Part shown: positions 27,356-36,581 of the stretch, piece by piece
Numbering within the stretch: position 1 is the stretch's first letter
How the letters are laid out: every line of letters starts with the position of its first letter
Assembly: GCF_000282475.1 (NCBI RefSeq)
Contig: NZ_AKJF01000061.1
Coordinates: 60,688-124,687 of the forward strand
DNA from: Pseudomonas sp. GM78
GTDB lineage: Bacteria > Pseudomonadota > Gammaproteobacteria > Pseudomonadales > Pseudomonadaceae
Length of the DNA: 64,000 bases
Direction of reading: 5' to 3'
Position numbers and translations under genes: made by a program
The notes under the pieces: generated by a model
The model's input: only the letters and a program-made list of their open reading frames with translations
The model's database searches: none
Told to the model about the DNA's origin: nothing

Positions 27356-27697
27356 ATGCTGCCACCGATGCTCCCCTTGAGTGCCGTGCCGATCACTTCA
27401 CAGCACGACCCGGTCCGCCCGCGCCCGGATATCGCGCCCGTCGTGCCGATGCAGGAAAGTGCCAGCGACAGCACCATCGACCTGCAAAATCGTGATCCGG
27501 AGGAGGCTGCCCTGCTGCTGCGCGAGGAGCAGCGGCGCAAGCAAGAGCAGCAAAGACGCCGTCGTGAGGCCGACGAGGACCCAGAGGCGCACCTGCCGAT
27601 CCCGGGCAACGAACTCAATGCCGACAACACCGTGCCGGTGGCTCCGTTGATGGAAGGCCAGCCTCGCCAAGGGCTGTGGGTCGATATCGAGATTTGA
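27356..27697 (+). CDS. Conserved hypothetical Pro/Glu/Arg-rich protein
   Basis: The protein has 113 residues from the ATG at 27356, with CAGGAG upstream. It has no signal or membrane segment, a Pro-rich start, a highly charged central stretch (EEAALLLREEQRRKQEQ, then RRRREADED) likely to form a single helix, and a C-terminal PRQGLWVDIEI. Its function is unknown. Homologues have been given unrelated enzyme names in Pseudomonas annotations, which nothing in the sequence supports. Confidence 0.75.
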   Translation: MLPPMLPLSAVPITSQHDPVRPRPDIAPVVPMQESASDSTIDLQNRDPEEAALLLREEQRRKQEQQRRRREADEDPEAHLPIPGNELNADNTVPVAPLMEGQPRQGLWVDIEI

Positions 27698-27796
27698 GCC
27701 GGTGGCTGGTCAGCGCCGTCGCCAGACCGCATTATTGGCACAATCCTGCCGAACCCTGCGGCAACTGAATTTCATTTCAAGCGATGCACTGACGCC

Positions 27797-27958
27797 ATGA
27801 GCCAAGATGACAAGCTGATCGACCTTAATGCCGAACGCGCCAAGCGTGTCCATGACCTCAACGACAAGCGCCTGAATGAAGTGCGCCAGGCGTTTGAGCA
27901 GGCCATGCCGTTGGGCAAGGCGAAGAAAAAGCCGAAGAACAAACCGAAAAAGCGTTGA
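27797..27958 (+). CDS. Small basic protein, unknown function
   Basis: The protein has 53 residues, from ATG at 27797 to TGA at 27958. An amphipathic helix (DLNAERAKRVHDLNDKRLNE) is followed by a Lys/Pro tail (GKAKKKPKNKPKKR), suggesting nucleic-acid or ribosome contact. Codon use matches the neighbours. It lies 99 bp after the previous gene. Confidence 0.65.
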   Translation: MSQDDKLIDLNAERAKRVHDLNDKRLNEVRQAFEQAMPLGKAKKKPKNKPKKR

Positions 27959-28022
27959 GTCCCACTGCATCGATTGATGCAGGTCAGTTTTCCCCTCCTT
28001 CTATGCCCGGCCCCGGGCAACA

Positions 28023-28036
28023 TTGATCCCGGTCAA
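28023..28036. promoter_or_regulatory. Anr/Fnr-type box upstream of ccoM
   Basis: TTGAT-CCCG-GTCAA matches the Anr consensus TTGAT-N4-(A/G)TCAA. It lies 66 bp before the ccoM start, a position suited to activation under low oxygen. Confidence 0.75.
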
Positions 28037-28102
28037 TATTCTCTCCTGCCCGATTGGTTACCTTGGCTCCATCGCAACAGGGCAACTGCAGGGAGACGCG
28101 TC

Positions 28103-28219
28103 ATGTTTTTCGACAACGTGGTGATCGCCGGAGTGCTGACCGTCAGCCTCATGTTGGTATTTTTTGCAGGGTTCGGATTTTTTATCTGGAAAGACTCGCA
28201 CAAGCGCAAAAAGCCGTAG
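28103..28219 (+). CDS. ccoM: CcoM-like small subunit of cbb3-type cytochrome c oxidase
   Basis: The protein has 38 residues. One membrane helix (about 8-28) contains Phe/Gly runs (FFAGFGFFIWKDSHK) and is followed by a short Lys/Arg tail. This agrees with what I recall of CcoM, the small subunit seen in the Pseudomonas stutzeri cbb3 oxidase structure (NVV-AGV-TV start, AGFG-FIWKD end). It is encoded away from the ccoNOQP genes. An Anr-type box upstream fits control by low oxygen. GGGAG before the ATG supports this start. A strong terminator follows. Confidence 0.78.
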   Translation: MFFDNVVIAGVLTVSLMLVFFAGFGFFIWKDSHKRKKP

Positions 28220-28254
28220 GTCTTTCTTGAGGCAATGAGCACGCAAGGCATTTT

Positions 28255-28282
28255 GGGCAACTTCGGTTGCCCTTTTTTTTTT
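28255..28282 (+). terminator. Terminator of ccoM
   Basis: GGGCAA and TTGCCC surround the loop CTTCGG (28255-28272), followed by ten Ts. A textbook rho-independent terminator. Confidence 0.92.
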
Positions 28283-28313
28283 GCCTGCGATTTCTATCGG
28301 GCACACAAAACAT

Positions 28314-28408
28314 CTGTAGGAGCTGAGCTTGCTCGCGATAGCGGTTTAACATCCAACGTAGATGCTGAATGTTACGGCCTCTTCGCGAGCAAGCTCAGCT
28401 CCTACAGG
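28314..28408. repeat. REPIN (paired REP palindrome)
   Basis: CTGTAGGAGCTGAGCTTGCT and its complement are 55 bp apart. The element lies between the ccoM terminator and the pit gene terminator. Confidence 0.85.
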
Positions 28409-28438
28409 TTTCGGGTTGTTTGCCTTTCTTGCGGCAAT

Positions 28439-28474
28439 AAAAAAGGCGCGGTCCTCACGGAGCGCGCCTTTTTC
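28439..28474. terminator. Terminator of the Pit transporter gene
   Basis: AAAAAGGCGCG (28439-) pairs with CGCGCCTTTTT, with a loop of about 12 nt. Read on the minus strand it ends the pit transcript. Confidence 0.8.
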
Positions 28475-28487
28475 GTACAGCTGCGTA

Positions 28488-29963
28488 TCAGCTACCCAGC
28501 GCCTTCGACGCCAGCCAGAACAGGCCGGCCGACAGCGCCACCGTGGCCGGCAGGGTCAGGACCCAGGCCAGCAGGATGGTTTTGACCGTGCCACCTTGCA
28601 GGCCGCTTTTGTTGGCGACCATGGTACCGGCCACGCCCGAGGACAGGACGTGGGTAGTGGACACCGGCAGGCTGAAGATGTTGGCCATGCCGATCAGGCT
28701 CGCGGTGGTGATCTGCGCCGACATGCCCTGGGAATAGGTCATGCCTTGCTTGCCGATCTTCTCGCCGATGGTCAGTACCACGCGTTTCCAGCCAACCATG
28801 GTACCCAGGCCCAGGGCCAGGGCGACCGCCAGGATGACCCAGAACGGAGCGTATTCAGTGGTCGTGGTCAGGTCCTTGCGCAGCTTGTCCAGGTCGGCCT
28901 TTTCACGGGCGCCCAGGATTGGCAATTTGCTGACTTTCTTCGCCGTGTCATCCAGGCACAGCAGGTAGCGACGTACTTCGATGCGGCTTTCCGATGACAG
29001 CGAATGGTAGTCAGCTACACCTTTAAGGGTGCCCAGCAGTGCGTCGATGGTCGGTTCGGTCTGCTGCGGGTTGCAGCGGAACTTCTCCGGCAAATCGCCT
29101 TCCAAGCTTTTGCCCAGGGCCAGGAACTCGCCCAGGGAGTCGGCGTTGCGCTTGTAGAACTGGCTCAAGTGCAAGGTCGCGTCGCGGGTACGTTCGATCT
29201 GGTAGGTGGTGCTGTTCAGGTCGAGTACGAACTGCGCTGGCACAATACCGATCAGCACCAGCATGATCAGGCCGATACCTTTCTGACCATCGTTGGAGCC
29301 GTGCACGAAGCTCACGGCCATGGCCGAGATCACCAGTACCAGGCGGTTCCAGAACGGTGGGTGCTTCTTGTCGTCGATCTTGCGGCGCTGTTCCGGCGTC
29401 TTGTGCATCTTCGACAGCGGACGCCACCATTTAAGACCGATCAGTATCAGCGCGGCGATCAGGAAACCTGCCATCGGCGAGAACACCAGCGACATGGCGA
29501 TGTCGATCGCCTTTTGCCAGTTCACCCCGTCGGCCAGCGGAATATCGTTGATCAGGGCATTTGCCAGGCCTACGCCGAGGATCGAACCGATCAGCGTGTG
29601 GGAGCTGGAGGCCGGGATACCGAAGTACCAGGTGCCCAGGTTCCAGGTGATGGCCGCTGCGAGCAGCGAGAAAACCATTGCCAGGCCGTGGCCGGTGTTC
29701 ACGTTGATCAGCAGTTCAACCGGCAGCAGGTGGACAATGGCATACGCCACGCCAACGCCACCGAGCAATACGCCAAGGAAATTGAACACACCGGAAAAGA
29801 ACACCGCCAGATGTGGAGGCATGGCTTTGGTGTAGATAACAGTGGCTACCGCGTTAGCGGTGTCATGAAATCCATTGATGAACTCGAAGGCGAGGACAAA
29901 AGCCAGGGCGAGCAAGAGGCTCACAAGCACCCAAGCATCCAGTCCGCTGAATAAATCGATCAT
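28488..29963 (-). CDS. pitA: Low-affinity inorganic phosphate transporter (Pit family)
   Basis: The protein has 491 residues and about ten helices in two Pit repeats. The signatures GFHDTANAVATVIYT and SFVHGSNDGQKGIGLIMLV are clear, and a cytoplasmic loop of about 130 residues lies between the halves. It imports metal-phosphate by proton symport in the inner membrane. Single gene with the promoter in the 376 bp upstream (29964-30339), where I see only one GC-rich hairpin (30248-30264). Confidence 0.93.
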   Translation of the reverse strand: MIDLFSGLDAWVLVSLLLALAFVLAFEFINGFHDTANAVATVIYTKAMPPHLAVFFSGVFNFLGVLLGGVGVAYAIVHLLPVELLINVNTGHGLAMVFSLLAAAITWNLGTWYFGIPASSSHTLIGSILGVGLANALINDIPLADGVNWQKAIDIAMSLVFSPMAGFLIAALILIGLKWWRPLSKMHKTPEQRRKIDDKKHPPFWNRLVLVISAMAVSFVHGSNDGQKGIGLIMLVLIGIVPAQFVLDLNSTTYQIERTRDATLHLSQFYKRNADSLGEFLALGKSLEGDLPEKFRCNPQQTEPTIDALLGTLKGVADYHSLSSESRIEVRRYLLCLDDTAKKVSKLPILGAREKADLDKLRKDLTTTTEYAPFWVILAVALALGLGTMVGWKRVVLTIGEKIGKQGMTYSQGMSAQITTASLIGMANIFSLPVSTTHVLSSGVAGTMVANKSGLQGGTVKTILLAWVLTLPATVALSAGLFWLASKALGS

Positions 29964-30339
29964 GAAGGTTTTCTGACCCGGTCATAAGGGGGCGCGATTA
30001 TGCCAGAAAAGACTGGAAATCGATGCACTTGCTGCTCATCGGTAACATTCTTCAACGAATTATTTTGCAACGGTGCCCATAACCCCGGTGAATTTCAGGG
30101 TTTTGCAAGTGATTGAATTTCTTTGGAAAGCCCGCAGGCACAGGGGTTTGCCTCACCTGTAGGGGGTGTGGGCATGCTTGTATGAAATTTCTGAAAAAAG
30201 GGTCAGATTCGAGCCTTCAACCTCGTCCGGTGGGCAAGGCGGCCGCTGCCCGCTCGTAGCGGGCGCAAAAGGCAACATCCATACATTCCGCTTTTAACGG
30301 ATGCAATGCAGACCCCGGCAGGTATTCAAGCCCAGGCCA

Positions 30340-30540
30340 TCATGGCTCCTCGGCTTTGAGTTCCTTTTCCATTTTTTCCAGTTCTTGCTTGAAAACCTGA
30401 TCCTGAACGGTGGCACGTTTGCGCCATGGCTTGCGTTCCGGTTCTGGCTGGGCGGCGTAGGTGGTGACTTCCCCGCCGTAAACTTCCTTGTAACGTTGTT
30501 CCTGGCGCTCAAGTTCCGCGCGCAGTTCGTCTTTTGTCAC
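30340..30540 (-). CDS. Small charged conserved hypothetical protein
   Basis: The protein has 66 residues from the GTG at 30540, with AGG 10 nt upstream. The frame is open further upstream, but that part has no coding character. It is a highly charged helix ([20 protein letters not shown]), then Pro-rich, then a second helix ([17 protein letters not shown]). Probably a soluble coiled-coil protein, function unknown. Confidence 0.7.
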   Translation of the reverse strand: MTKDELRAELERQEQRYKEVYGGEVTTYAAQPEPERKPWRKRATVQDQVFKQELEKMEKELKAEEP

Positions 30541-31098
30541 GGTGCTACCTGATTGAGTTGAGATGAATTCTGGTGAAACGCGCTGCACTGATGTATTGAC
30601 CGCACGCGTCGAATGCAAAAGCCCTTGCAAGCATCGCTTTTGCGACAGTGCGATCGTTACTTCCATGTTGCAGGCGGCCACGGCACCAGAGATAAACAGC
30701 TGACGTAGCATCAGAGCCTGTTTCAGCAAGCGCGTTGGCGCCATGCGGATGCAATCGGCGTCAGGTGCTTGCTGTGGAGAGCGGCGATGGAACATCGCGC
30801 CACCGGGTAGCGGCATCGGCCAATGAAAAACCGAATGGCTACTGAATTACATTATAGCGAGCGATTTAGAGAACACTATCACGATAGAGTTAAAAGTGGA
30901 TCTTGATGTGTGATTGTTTTTTATCCATAACCGTTACTGGCAACTTGGGTATGGATGATGCCACTGTACGGCTATGCCTTTCTGGCGCCATTAAGTCGCA
31001 CAACTAAAGACAGTTACATTGCACCTTGGAGTCTGCGGCGCCTGAGCAAAAACATGTACTGATGGCTGCATGACCGGTTGCATCATGAACAGCATGGA
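30541..31098. other. Intergenic stretch, no gene seen
   Basis: This holds no convincing reading frame on either strand. It includes an AT-rich patch (about 30835-30960) unlike the flanks, possibly promoter sequence for the minus-strand small gene. PcaR-like boxes begin just after it. Confidence 0.5.
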
Positions 31099-31132
31099 TT
31101 GCGATTATCGAGCAATGGTTCGATAATCGCCC
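31099..31132. promoter_or_regulatory. Paired inverted PcaR-like boxes before pcaR
   Basis: TTGCGATTATCGAGC (31099-31113) and GTTCGATAATCGCCC (31118-31132) are inverted copies of the PcaR box I recall from P. putida (GTTCGATAATCGCAC), 4 bp apart. The location 83 bp before pcaR fits autorepression. Confidence 0.75.
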
Positions 31133-31214
31133 AGTGTCTTGGGGCCGGGCTTGTGTGCCCAGCAGCCAGTGCCCTGTAATAGCTCGCCGATCCGTCCGGG
31201 AAAAGGACCTTGTT

Positions 31215-32057
31215 ATGAACGATCAACTGCGCAACTCCTTCGCTTCGGTGGCACCGCCGATCGTTGCTTCACCCGCCAAGCGGATCCAGGCCCTGACCGG
31301 TGATCCGGATTTCATGACCTCGCTGGCGCGTGGGCTGGCCGTGGTGCAAGCCTTCCAGGAGCGCAAGCGGCACCTGACCATTGCGCAGATCAGCCATCGC
31401 ACGGAAATTCCCCGCGCCGCCGTGCGACGTTGCCTGCACACGCTGATCAAGCTCGGTTACGCCACCACCGATGGCCGTACGTATTCGCTGCTGCCCAAAG
31501 TGCTGACCCTCGGCCATGCTTATGTGTCCTCGACGCCGCTGGCTGTTTCTGCGCAACCCTACCTGGACCGTATGAGCGAGCAACTCCATGAGGCCTGCAA
31601 CATGGCCACCCTGGAAGGCGATGACATTCTATATATCGCCCGCTCGGCGACCACCCAGCGCCTGATTTCGGTCGACCTTTCGGTGGGCGGACGCCTGCCG
31701 GCCTATTGCACGTCGATGGGCAGGATCCTGCTTGCCGCTCTCGATGACACGTCGTTGCGCGAGTATCTCGACCACGCCGACCTGCAAGCCAAGACCAGTC
31801 GTACCATTCATACCCCTGAGGCCTTGCTCGAATGCCTGCAGGAAGTGCGTCAGCAGGGGTGGTGCATCGTCGATCAGGAGCTGGAGCAGGGACTGCGCTC
31901 GATCGCCGTCCCGGTCTACGACGCTTCCGGCCAGGTGGTCGCAGCGCTCAACGTCAGTACCCACGCCGGCCGGGTCAGCCGCAGCGAGCTCGAGCAGCGT
32001 TTCCTGCCCGGTCTGTTGAGTGCCAGCCGCGACCTCAGCGCGCAGCTGTTTGCCTAA
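31215..32057 (+). CDS. pcaR: IclR-type regulator of the beta-ketoadipate pathway
   Basis: The protein has 280 residues from the ATG at 31215, with AAAGGA upstream. The IclR winged helix is LTIAQISHRTEIPRAAVRRC (about 55-75). The effector domain contains ILYIARSATTQRLISVDLSVG and SMGRILLAALDD. PcaR activates pca genes with beta-ketoadipate as inducer and represses itself. Position at the head of the cluster and the boxes around it support the call. Confidence 0.92.
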   Translation: MNDQLRNSFASVAPPIVASPAKRIQALTGDPDFMTSLARGLAVVQAFQERKRHLTIAQISHRTEIPRAAVRRCLHTLIKLGYATTDGRTYSLLPKVLTLGHAYVSSTPLAVSAQPYLDRMSEQLHEACNMATLEGDDILYIARSATTQRLISVDLSVGGRLPAYCTSMGRILLAALDDTSLREYLDHADLQAKTSRTIHTPEALLECLQEVRQQGWCIVDQELEQGLRSIAVPVYDASGQVVAALNVSTHAGRVSRSELEQRFLPGLLSASRDLSAQLFA

Positions 32058-32060
32058 GGT

Positions 32061-32075
32061 GTTCGATAATCGCAC
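32061..32075. promoter_or_regulatory. PcaR box upstream of pcaK
   Basis: GTTCGATAATCGCAC is an exact match to the 15-bp PcaR consensus as I recall it. It starts 4 bp after the pcaR stop and lies 114 bp before pcaK. Confidence 0.8.
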
Positions 32076-32188
32076 GGAGTCGCTTTTAGTGAATTGACGC
32101 TGTTTCCTGCAGATTATTACTGTCGCGGCTGCGCCAACCTTTCGGCTGGCACCTGTTCGACTGTGTACTTTTGCGTGGAAAAATAATA

Positions 32189-33535
32189 ATGAACCAGCCC
32201 CAGTCTGCTGTAGGTAACTGCCTCGACGTGCAGTCCTTCATCAATGCCCAGCCCATTTCGCGTTATCAATGGCGAGTGGTGATCCTGTGTTTCCTGATTG
32301 TCTTCCTCGATGGCCTCGATACGGCGGCCATGGGCTTTATCGCGCCCGCCCTGTCCCAGGATTGGGGTATCGACCGCGCCAGCCTGGGCCCGGTCATGAG
32401 TGCGGCGCTGATCGGCATGGTCTTCGGCGCATTGGGCTCCGGCCCTTTGGCTGATCGTTTCGGGCGAAAAGTCGTACTGGTGGGCGCCGTGTTCTTGTTC
32501 GGTGCATTCAGCCTGGCGTCGGCTTACAGTACAAATGTCGATCAGTTGCTGGTCTTGCGTTTCCTCACTGGCCTGGGGTTGGGTGCCGGGATGCCGAACG
32601 CCACCACGTTGCTGTCGGAATACACCCCGGAGCGCAAGAAGTCCCTGCTGGTGACCAGCATGTTCTGCGGCTTCAACCTGGGTATGGCCGGTGGCGGATT
32701 CATTTCGGCCAAGCTGATTCCGGCCTTCGGCTGGCACAGCCTGCTGTTGATCGGCGGGATCCTGCCGTTGATCCTCGGCGTCGTGTTGCTGTTCTGGCTA
32801 CCCGAATCGGCGCGTTTTCTTGTCGTGCGTAATCGCGGCACAGACAAAGTACGCAAGACGCTGGCGCCCATCGACCCGGCGGTGGTGGCCCAGGCATCGG
32901 GCTTCAGCGTGCCGGAACAAAAAACCGTGAAGGCGCGCAACGTGTTTGCCGTGATCTTCAGCGGCACCTACAGCGTCGGCACCTTGTTGTTGTGGCTGAC
33001 CTACTTCATGGGCCTGGTGATTGTTTACCTGCTGACCAGCTGGCTGCCAACCCTGATGCGCGACAGTGGCGCGAGCATGGAGCAGGCCACGTTCATCGGC
33101 GCGCTGTTCCAGTTCGGTGGGGTGTTGAGCGCAGTGGGCGTAGGCTGGGCGATGGATAGGTTCAATCCGCACAAGGTCATCGGCACGTTCTACCTGTTGG
33201 CCGGGGTGTTTGCCTACGCGGTAGGGCAGAGCCTGGGCAATATCACCCTCCTGGCGACCCTGGTGCTGGTGGCCGGTATGTGTGTCAACGGTGCGCAATC
33301 GGCGATGCCGTCGCTGGCGGCGCGGTTTTATCCGACTCAAGGACGTGCCACCGGGGTGTCGTGGATGCTCGGGATTGGCCGCTTCGGCGCGATCCTGGGG
33401 GCATGGATGGGCGCGACCCTGCTGGGGCTGGGCTGGAATTTCGAGCAAGTGCTGACGGCATTGGTGATTCCGGCGGCGTTGGCGACTGCTGCGGTGCTGA
33501 TTAAAGGCGTGGTCAGTCATGCGGATGCGACCTGA
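32189..33535 (+). CDS. pcaK: 4-Hydroxybenzoate/protocatechuate transporter and chemoreceptor-associated permease PcaK
   Basis: The protein has 448 residues from the ATG at 32189, with 12 helices. It belongs to the aromatic acid:H+ symporter family of MFS. The marker DGLDTAAMGFIAP in helix 1 (Asp needed for uptake in PcaK) and the loop GPLADRFGRKVV are present. It brings 4-hydroxybenzoate or protocatechuate across the inner membrane. Confidence 0.9.
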   Translation: MNQPQSAVGNCLDVQSFINAQPISRYQWRVVILCFLIVFLDGLDTAAMGFIAPALSQDWGIDRASLGPVMSAALIGMVFGALGSGPLADRFGRKVVLVGAVFLFGAFSLASAYSTNVDQLLVLRFLTGLGLGAGMPNATTLLSEYTPERKKSLLVTSMFCGFNLGMAGGGFISAKLIPAFGWHSLLLIGGILPLILGVVLLFWLPESARFLVVRNRGTDKVRKTLAPIDPAVVAQASGFSVPEQKTVKARNVFAVIFSGTYSVGTLLLWLTYFMGLVIVYLLTSWLPTLMRDSGASMEQATFIGALFQFGGVLSAVGVGWAMDRFNPHKVIGTFYLLAGVFAYAVGQSLGNITLLATLVLVAGMCVNGAQSAMPSLAARFYPTQGRATGVSWMLGIGRFGAILGAWMGATLLGLGWNFEQVLTALVIPAALATAAVLIKGVVSHADAT

Positions 33536-33571
33536 TAGCAGTTTTCAGAAACGGTAGCCTGACAACAATGT

Positions 33572-33605
33572 GTTCGATAAACGAACACTCAGTCGATTAT
33601 CGGAT
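33572..33605. promoter_or_regulatory. PcaR-like boxes upstream of pcaIJ
   Basis: GTTCGATAAACGAAC (33572-33586) and an inverted partial copy with CGATTATCG (33593-33601) lie about 100 bp before pcaI. They suggest a separate PcaR-controlled promoter for pcaIJF. Confidence 0.7.
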
Positions 33606-33704
33606 TGTTTGGCGTATGGCAGGAGCTTAATCTTTAACCAATCCGGCGCTGCGCATCGGCGCCTTTTCACCACGTTGGTTAATAAAAAATGGGAGCCTGC
33701 CCCA

Positions 33705-34562
33705 ATGGCTGAAATTCTTTCGCTGCACGACGCGGTGAAGCAATTCGTGAATGACGGCGATACGGTCGCACTCGAAGGCTTTACTCACCTGATCCCGACA
33801 GCGGCGGGTCACGAAATCATTCGCCAGGGCAAGAAAGACCTGACCCTGGTGCGGATGACCCCTGACCTGATCTACGATCAGTTGATCGGCGCCGGTTGTG
33901 CTCGCAAGCTGATTTTCTCCTGGGGGGGCAACCCTGGCGTCGGTTCGTTGCATCGTCTGCGTGACGCTGTCGAGAAGCAGTGGCCCCACGCCCTGGAAAT
34001 TGAAGAACACAGCCACGCCGACCTGGCCAACGCCTATGTCGCTGGCGCATCCGGCCTACCGTTCGCGGTGCTGCGTGCCTACGCCGGTTCCGACCTGCCG
34101 AAGGTCAACCCGCTGATCAAGTCCGTCACTTGCCCGTTCACCGGCGAAGTGCTGGCTGCCGTGCCTTCGGTACGCCCGGACATCACCGTGATCCACGCGC
34201 AAAAAGCCGACCGCAAGGGCAACGTGCTGTTGTGGGGCATTCTCGGCGTGCAGAAAGAAGCTGCGCTGGCTGCCAAGCGCTGCATCGTCACCGTTGAGGA
34301 AATCGTCGATGACCTGAACGCGCCGATGAACTCCTGTGTCCTGCCAACCTGGGCCCTGAGCGCGGTTTGCCACGTCCCTGGTGGTGCTCATCCTTCCTAT
34401 GCCCACGGTTACAACGAGCGCGACAACCGCTTCTACCAGGCTTGGGACCCGATTGCCCGCGACCGTGAAACCTTCACTGCGTGGATCAACGAGTACATCC
34501 ATGGCAGCGCTGACTTCAGCGAGTTCCAGGCCAAACTGGCCGCCGCTTCGGAGGCGAAGTAA
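33705..34562 (+). CDS. pcaI: 3-Oxoadipate CoA-transferase subunit A
   Basis: The protein has 285 residues from the ATG at 33705, with GGGAG upstream. It is the alpha subunit of a class I CoA-transferase: LSLHDAVKQFVNDGDTVALEGF at the N-terminus (in part), then the GGNPGVGSLHR oxyanion region. With PcaJ it moves CoA from succinyl-CoA to beta-ketoadipate. The stop overlaps the pcaJ start (TAATG). Confidence 0.94.
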   Translation: MAEILSLHDAVKQFVNDGDTVALEGFTHLIPTAAGHEIIRQGKKDLTLVRMTPDLIYDQLIGAGCARKLIFSWGGNPGVGSLHRLRDAVEKQWPHALEIEEHSHADLANAYVAGASGLPFAVLRAYAGSDLPKVNPLIKSVTCPFTGEVLAAVPSVRPDITVIHAQKADRKGNVLLWGILGVQKEAALAAKRCIVTVEEIVDDLNAPMNSCVLPTWALSAVCHVPGGAHPSYAHGYNERDNRFYQAWDPIARDRETFTAWINEYIHGSADFSEFQAKLAAASEAK

Positions 34563-35341
34563 TGACTTACACCACCAATGAAATGATGACCGTCGCTGCC
34601 GCCCGCCGCCTGAAGAACGGTTCTGTATGCTTCGTGGGTATCGGCCTGCCGTCGAAAGCGGCCAACCTGGCGCGCCTGACCTCCTCGCCAGACGTGGTGC
34701 TGATCTACGAATCGGGCCCGATCGGTGCCAAGCCGAGCGTACTGCCACTGTCGATCGGTGACGGTGAACTGGCGGAAACCGCTGATACCGTGGTCCCGAC
34801 CGGTGAGATTTTCCGCTACTGGCTGCAGGGCGGGCGTATCGACGTCGGTTTCCTCGGCGCTGCGCAAGTCGACCGTTTCGGCAACATCAACACCACTGTG
34901 GTCGGTGATTACCACGCACCGAAAGTGCGTCTGCCGGGTGCCGGTGGCGCGCCGGAGATTGCCGGTTCCGCCAAGAGCGTGCTGATCATCCTCAAGCAGT
35001 CGTCGCGTTCGTTCGTCGACAAACTCGACTTCATCACGTCGGTCGGCCATGGCGAGGGTGGTGATTCACGCAAGCGTCTGGGCCTGCCGGGCGCAGGTCC
35101 TATAGGGATCATTACCGACCTGTGCATCATGGAGCCGGAAGCCGGCACCCACGAATTTGTGGTCACTGCACTGCACCCGGGCGTGACCCGCGAGCAAGTG
35201 GTCGCGGCTACCGGTTGGCCGATCCGTTTTGCCGACAACGTCGACACCACCGCCGAGCCGACCGAGGTCGAGCTGACCGCACTGCGCGATCTGGAAGCCC
35301 GCACCGCAGCGGCCCATGGCCAAGCACCAGGAGAAGCATAA
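34562..35341 (+). CDS. pcaJ: 3-Oxoadipate CoA-transferase subunit B
   Basis: The protein has 259 residues. The beta subunit holds the catalytic Glu in [11 protein letters not shown], and [12 protein letters not shown] is the CoA-site loop. Its translation is coupled to pcaI at one end and pcaF at the other (TAATG both times). Confidence 0.94.
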   Translation: MTYTTNEMMTVAAARRLKNGSVCFVGIGLPSKAANLARLTSSPDVVLIYESGPIGAKPSVLPLSIGDGELAETADTVVPTGEIFRYWLQGGRIDVGFLGAAQVDRFGNINTTVVGDYHAPKVRLPGAGGAPEIAGSAKSVLIILKQSSRSFVDKLDFITSVGHGEGGDSRKRLGLPGAGPIGIITDLCIMEPEAGTHEFVVTALHPGVTREQVVAATGWPIRFADNVDTTAEPTEVELTALRDLEARTAAAHGQAPGEA

Positions 35342-36543
35342 TGCGTGAAGTTTATATCTGCGACGCGATTCGCACCCCCATCGGCCGTTTCGGCGGAGGC
35401 CTGTCGGCGGTTCGCGCCGACGACCTGGCCGCCGTGCCGATCAAGGCCCTGATGGAGCGCAACCCGTCGGTGGACTGGAACGCAGTGGACGAGGTGTTCC
35501 TCGGCTGCGCCAACCAGGCCGGTGAAGACAACCGCAACGTGGCGCGCATGGCGCTGCTGCTGGCGGGTCTGCCGGAATCGATTCCTGGCGTGACGCTCAA
35601 TCGCCTGTGCGCTTCGGGCATGGATGCCATCGGCACCGCGTTCCGCGCCATTGCCAGTGGCGAAATGGAGCTGGCGATTGCCGGTGGCGTCGAATCGATG
35701 TCCCGCGCACCGTTCGTGATGGGCAAGGCCGACGCCGCGTTCTCGCGCAACATGAAACTCGAAGACACCACCATCGGTTGGCGCTTCATCAACCCGTTGA
35801 TGAAAGCCCAGTACGGTGTGGATGCGATGCCGCAGACCGCCGACAACGTCGCCGACGATTACGAAGTGTCCCGTGAAGACCAGGACGCGTTCGCCCTGCG
35901 CAGCCAGCAACGCACCGCTGCCGCGCAAGCCGCGGGCTTTTTCGCCGAAGAGATCGTCGAAGTGCGCATTGCCCACAAGAAGGGTGAAACAGTTGTCAGC
36001 CAGGATGAGCATCCTCGCGCCGACACGTCCCTGGAAACCCTGGCCAAACTCAAGCCAGTCAATGGCCCGGACAAAACCGTCACTGCCGGCAACGCTTCCG
36101 GTGTGAACGACGGCGCCGCGGCATTGATCCTGGCCTCGGCCGAAGCGGTGAAAAAGCACGGTCTGACGGCTCGCGCCAAAGTATTGGGCATGGCCAGCGC
36201 CGGTGTTGCACCTCGGGTGATGGGTATTGGCCCGGTGCCAGCGGTGCGCAAGTTGACCGAACGCCTGGGTGTGGCGGTCAGCGATTTCGACGTCATCGAA
36301 CTCAACGAAGCGTTCGCCAGCCAGGGCCTGGCGGTGCTGCGCGAACTGGGGCTGGCGGACGACGCACCTCAAGTCAACCCGAACGGTGGCGCCATTGCCT
36401 TGGGCCATCCGTTGGGCATGAGCGGTGCGCGTTTGGTACTGACTGCTCTGCATCAGCTGGAAAAAACCGGTGGCAAGAAAGGTCTGGCGACCATGTGCGT
36501 CGGTGTCGGCCAAGGTCTGGCCCTGGCGATCGAGCGCGTCTGA
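35341..36543 (+). CDS. pcaF: 3-Oxoadipyl-CoA thiolase
   Basis: The protein has 400 residues. The thiolase features are the acyl-accepting Cys in [12 protein letters not shown] (about 90), [16 protein letters not shown] with the catalytic His, and the C-terminal CVGVGQG. The enzyme splits beta-ketoadipyl-CoA to succinyl-CoA and acetyl-CoA, the last step of the pathway. Confidence 0.95.
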   Translation: MREVYICDAIRTPIGRFGGGLSAVRADDLAAVPIKALMERNPSVDWNAVDEVFLGCANQAGEDNRNVARMALLLAGLPESIPGVTLNRLCASGMDAIGTAFRAIASGEMELAIAGGVESMSRAPFVMGKADAAFSRNMKLEDTTIGWRFINPLMKAQYGVDAMPQTADNVADDYEVSREDQDAFALRSQQRTAAAQAAGFFAEEIVEVRIAHKKGETVVSQDEHPRADTSLETLAKLKPVNGPDKTVTAGNASGVNDGAAALILASAEAVKKHGLTARAKVLGMASAGVAPRVMGIGPVPAVRKLTERLGVAVSDFDVIELNEAFASQGLAVLRELGLADDAPQVNPNGGAIALGHPLGMSGARLVLTALHQLEKTGGKKGLATMCVGVGQGLALAIERV

Positions 36544-36581
36544 CGCGCTCGAAAAGACTTATAAGAACTGAGGAATGTTTC

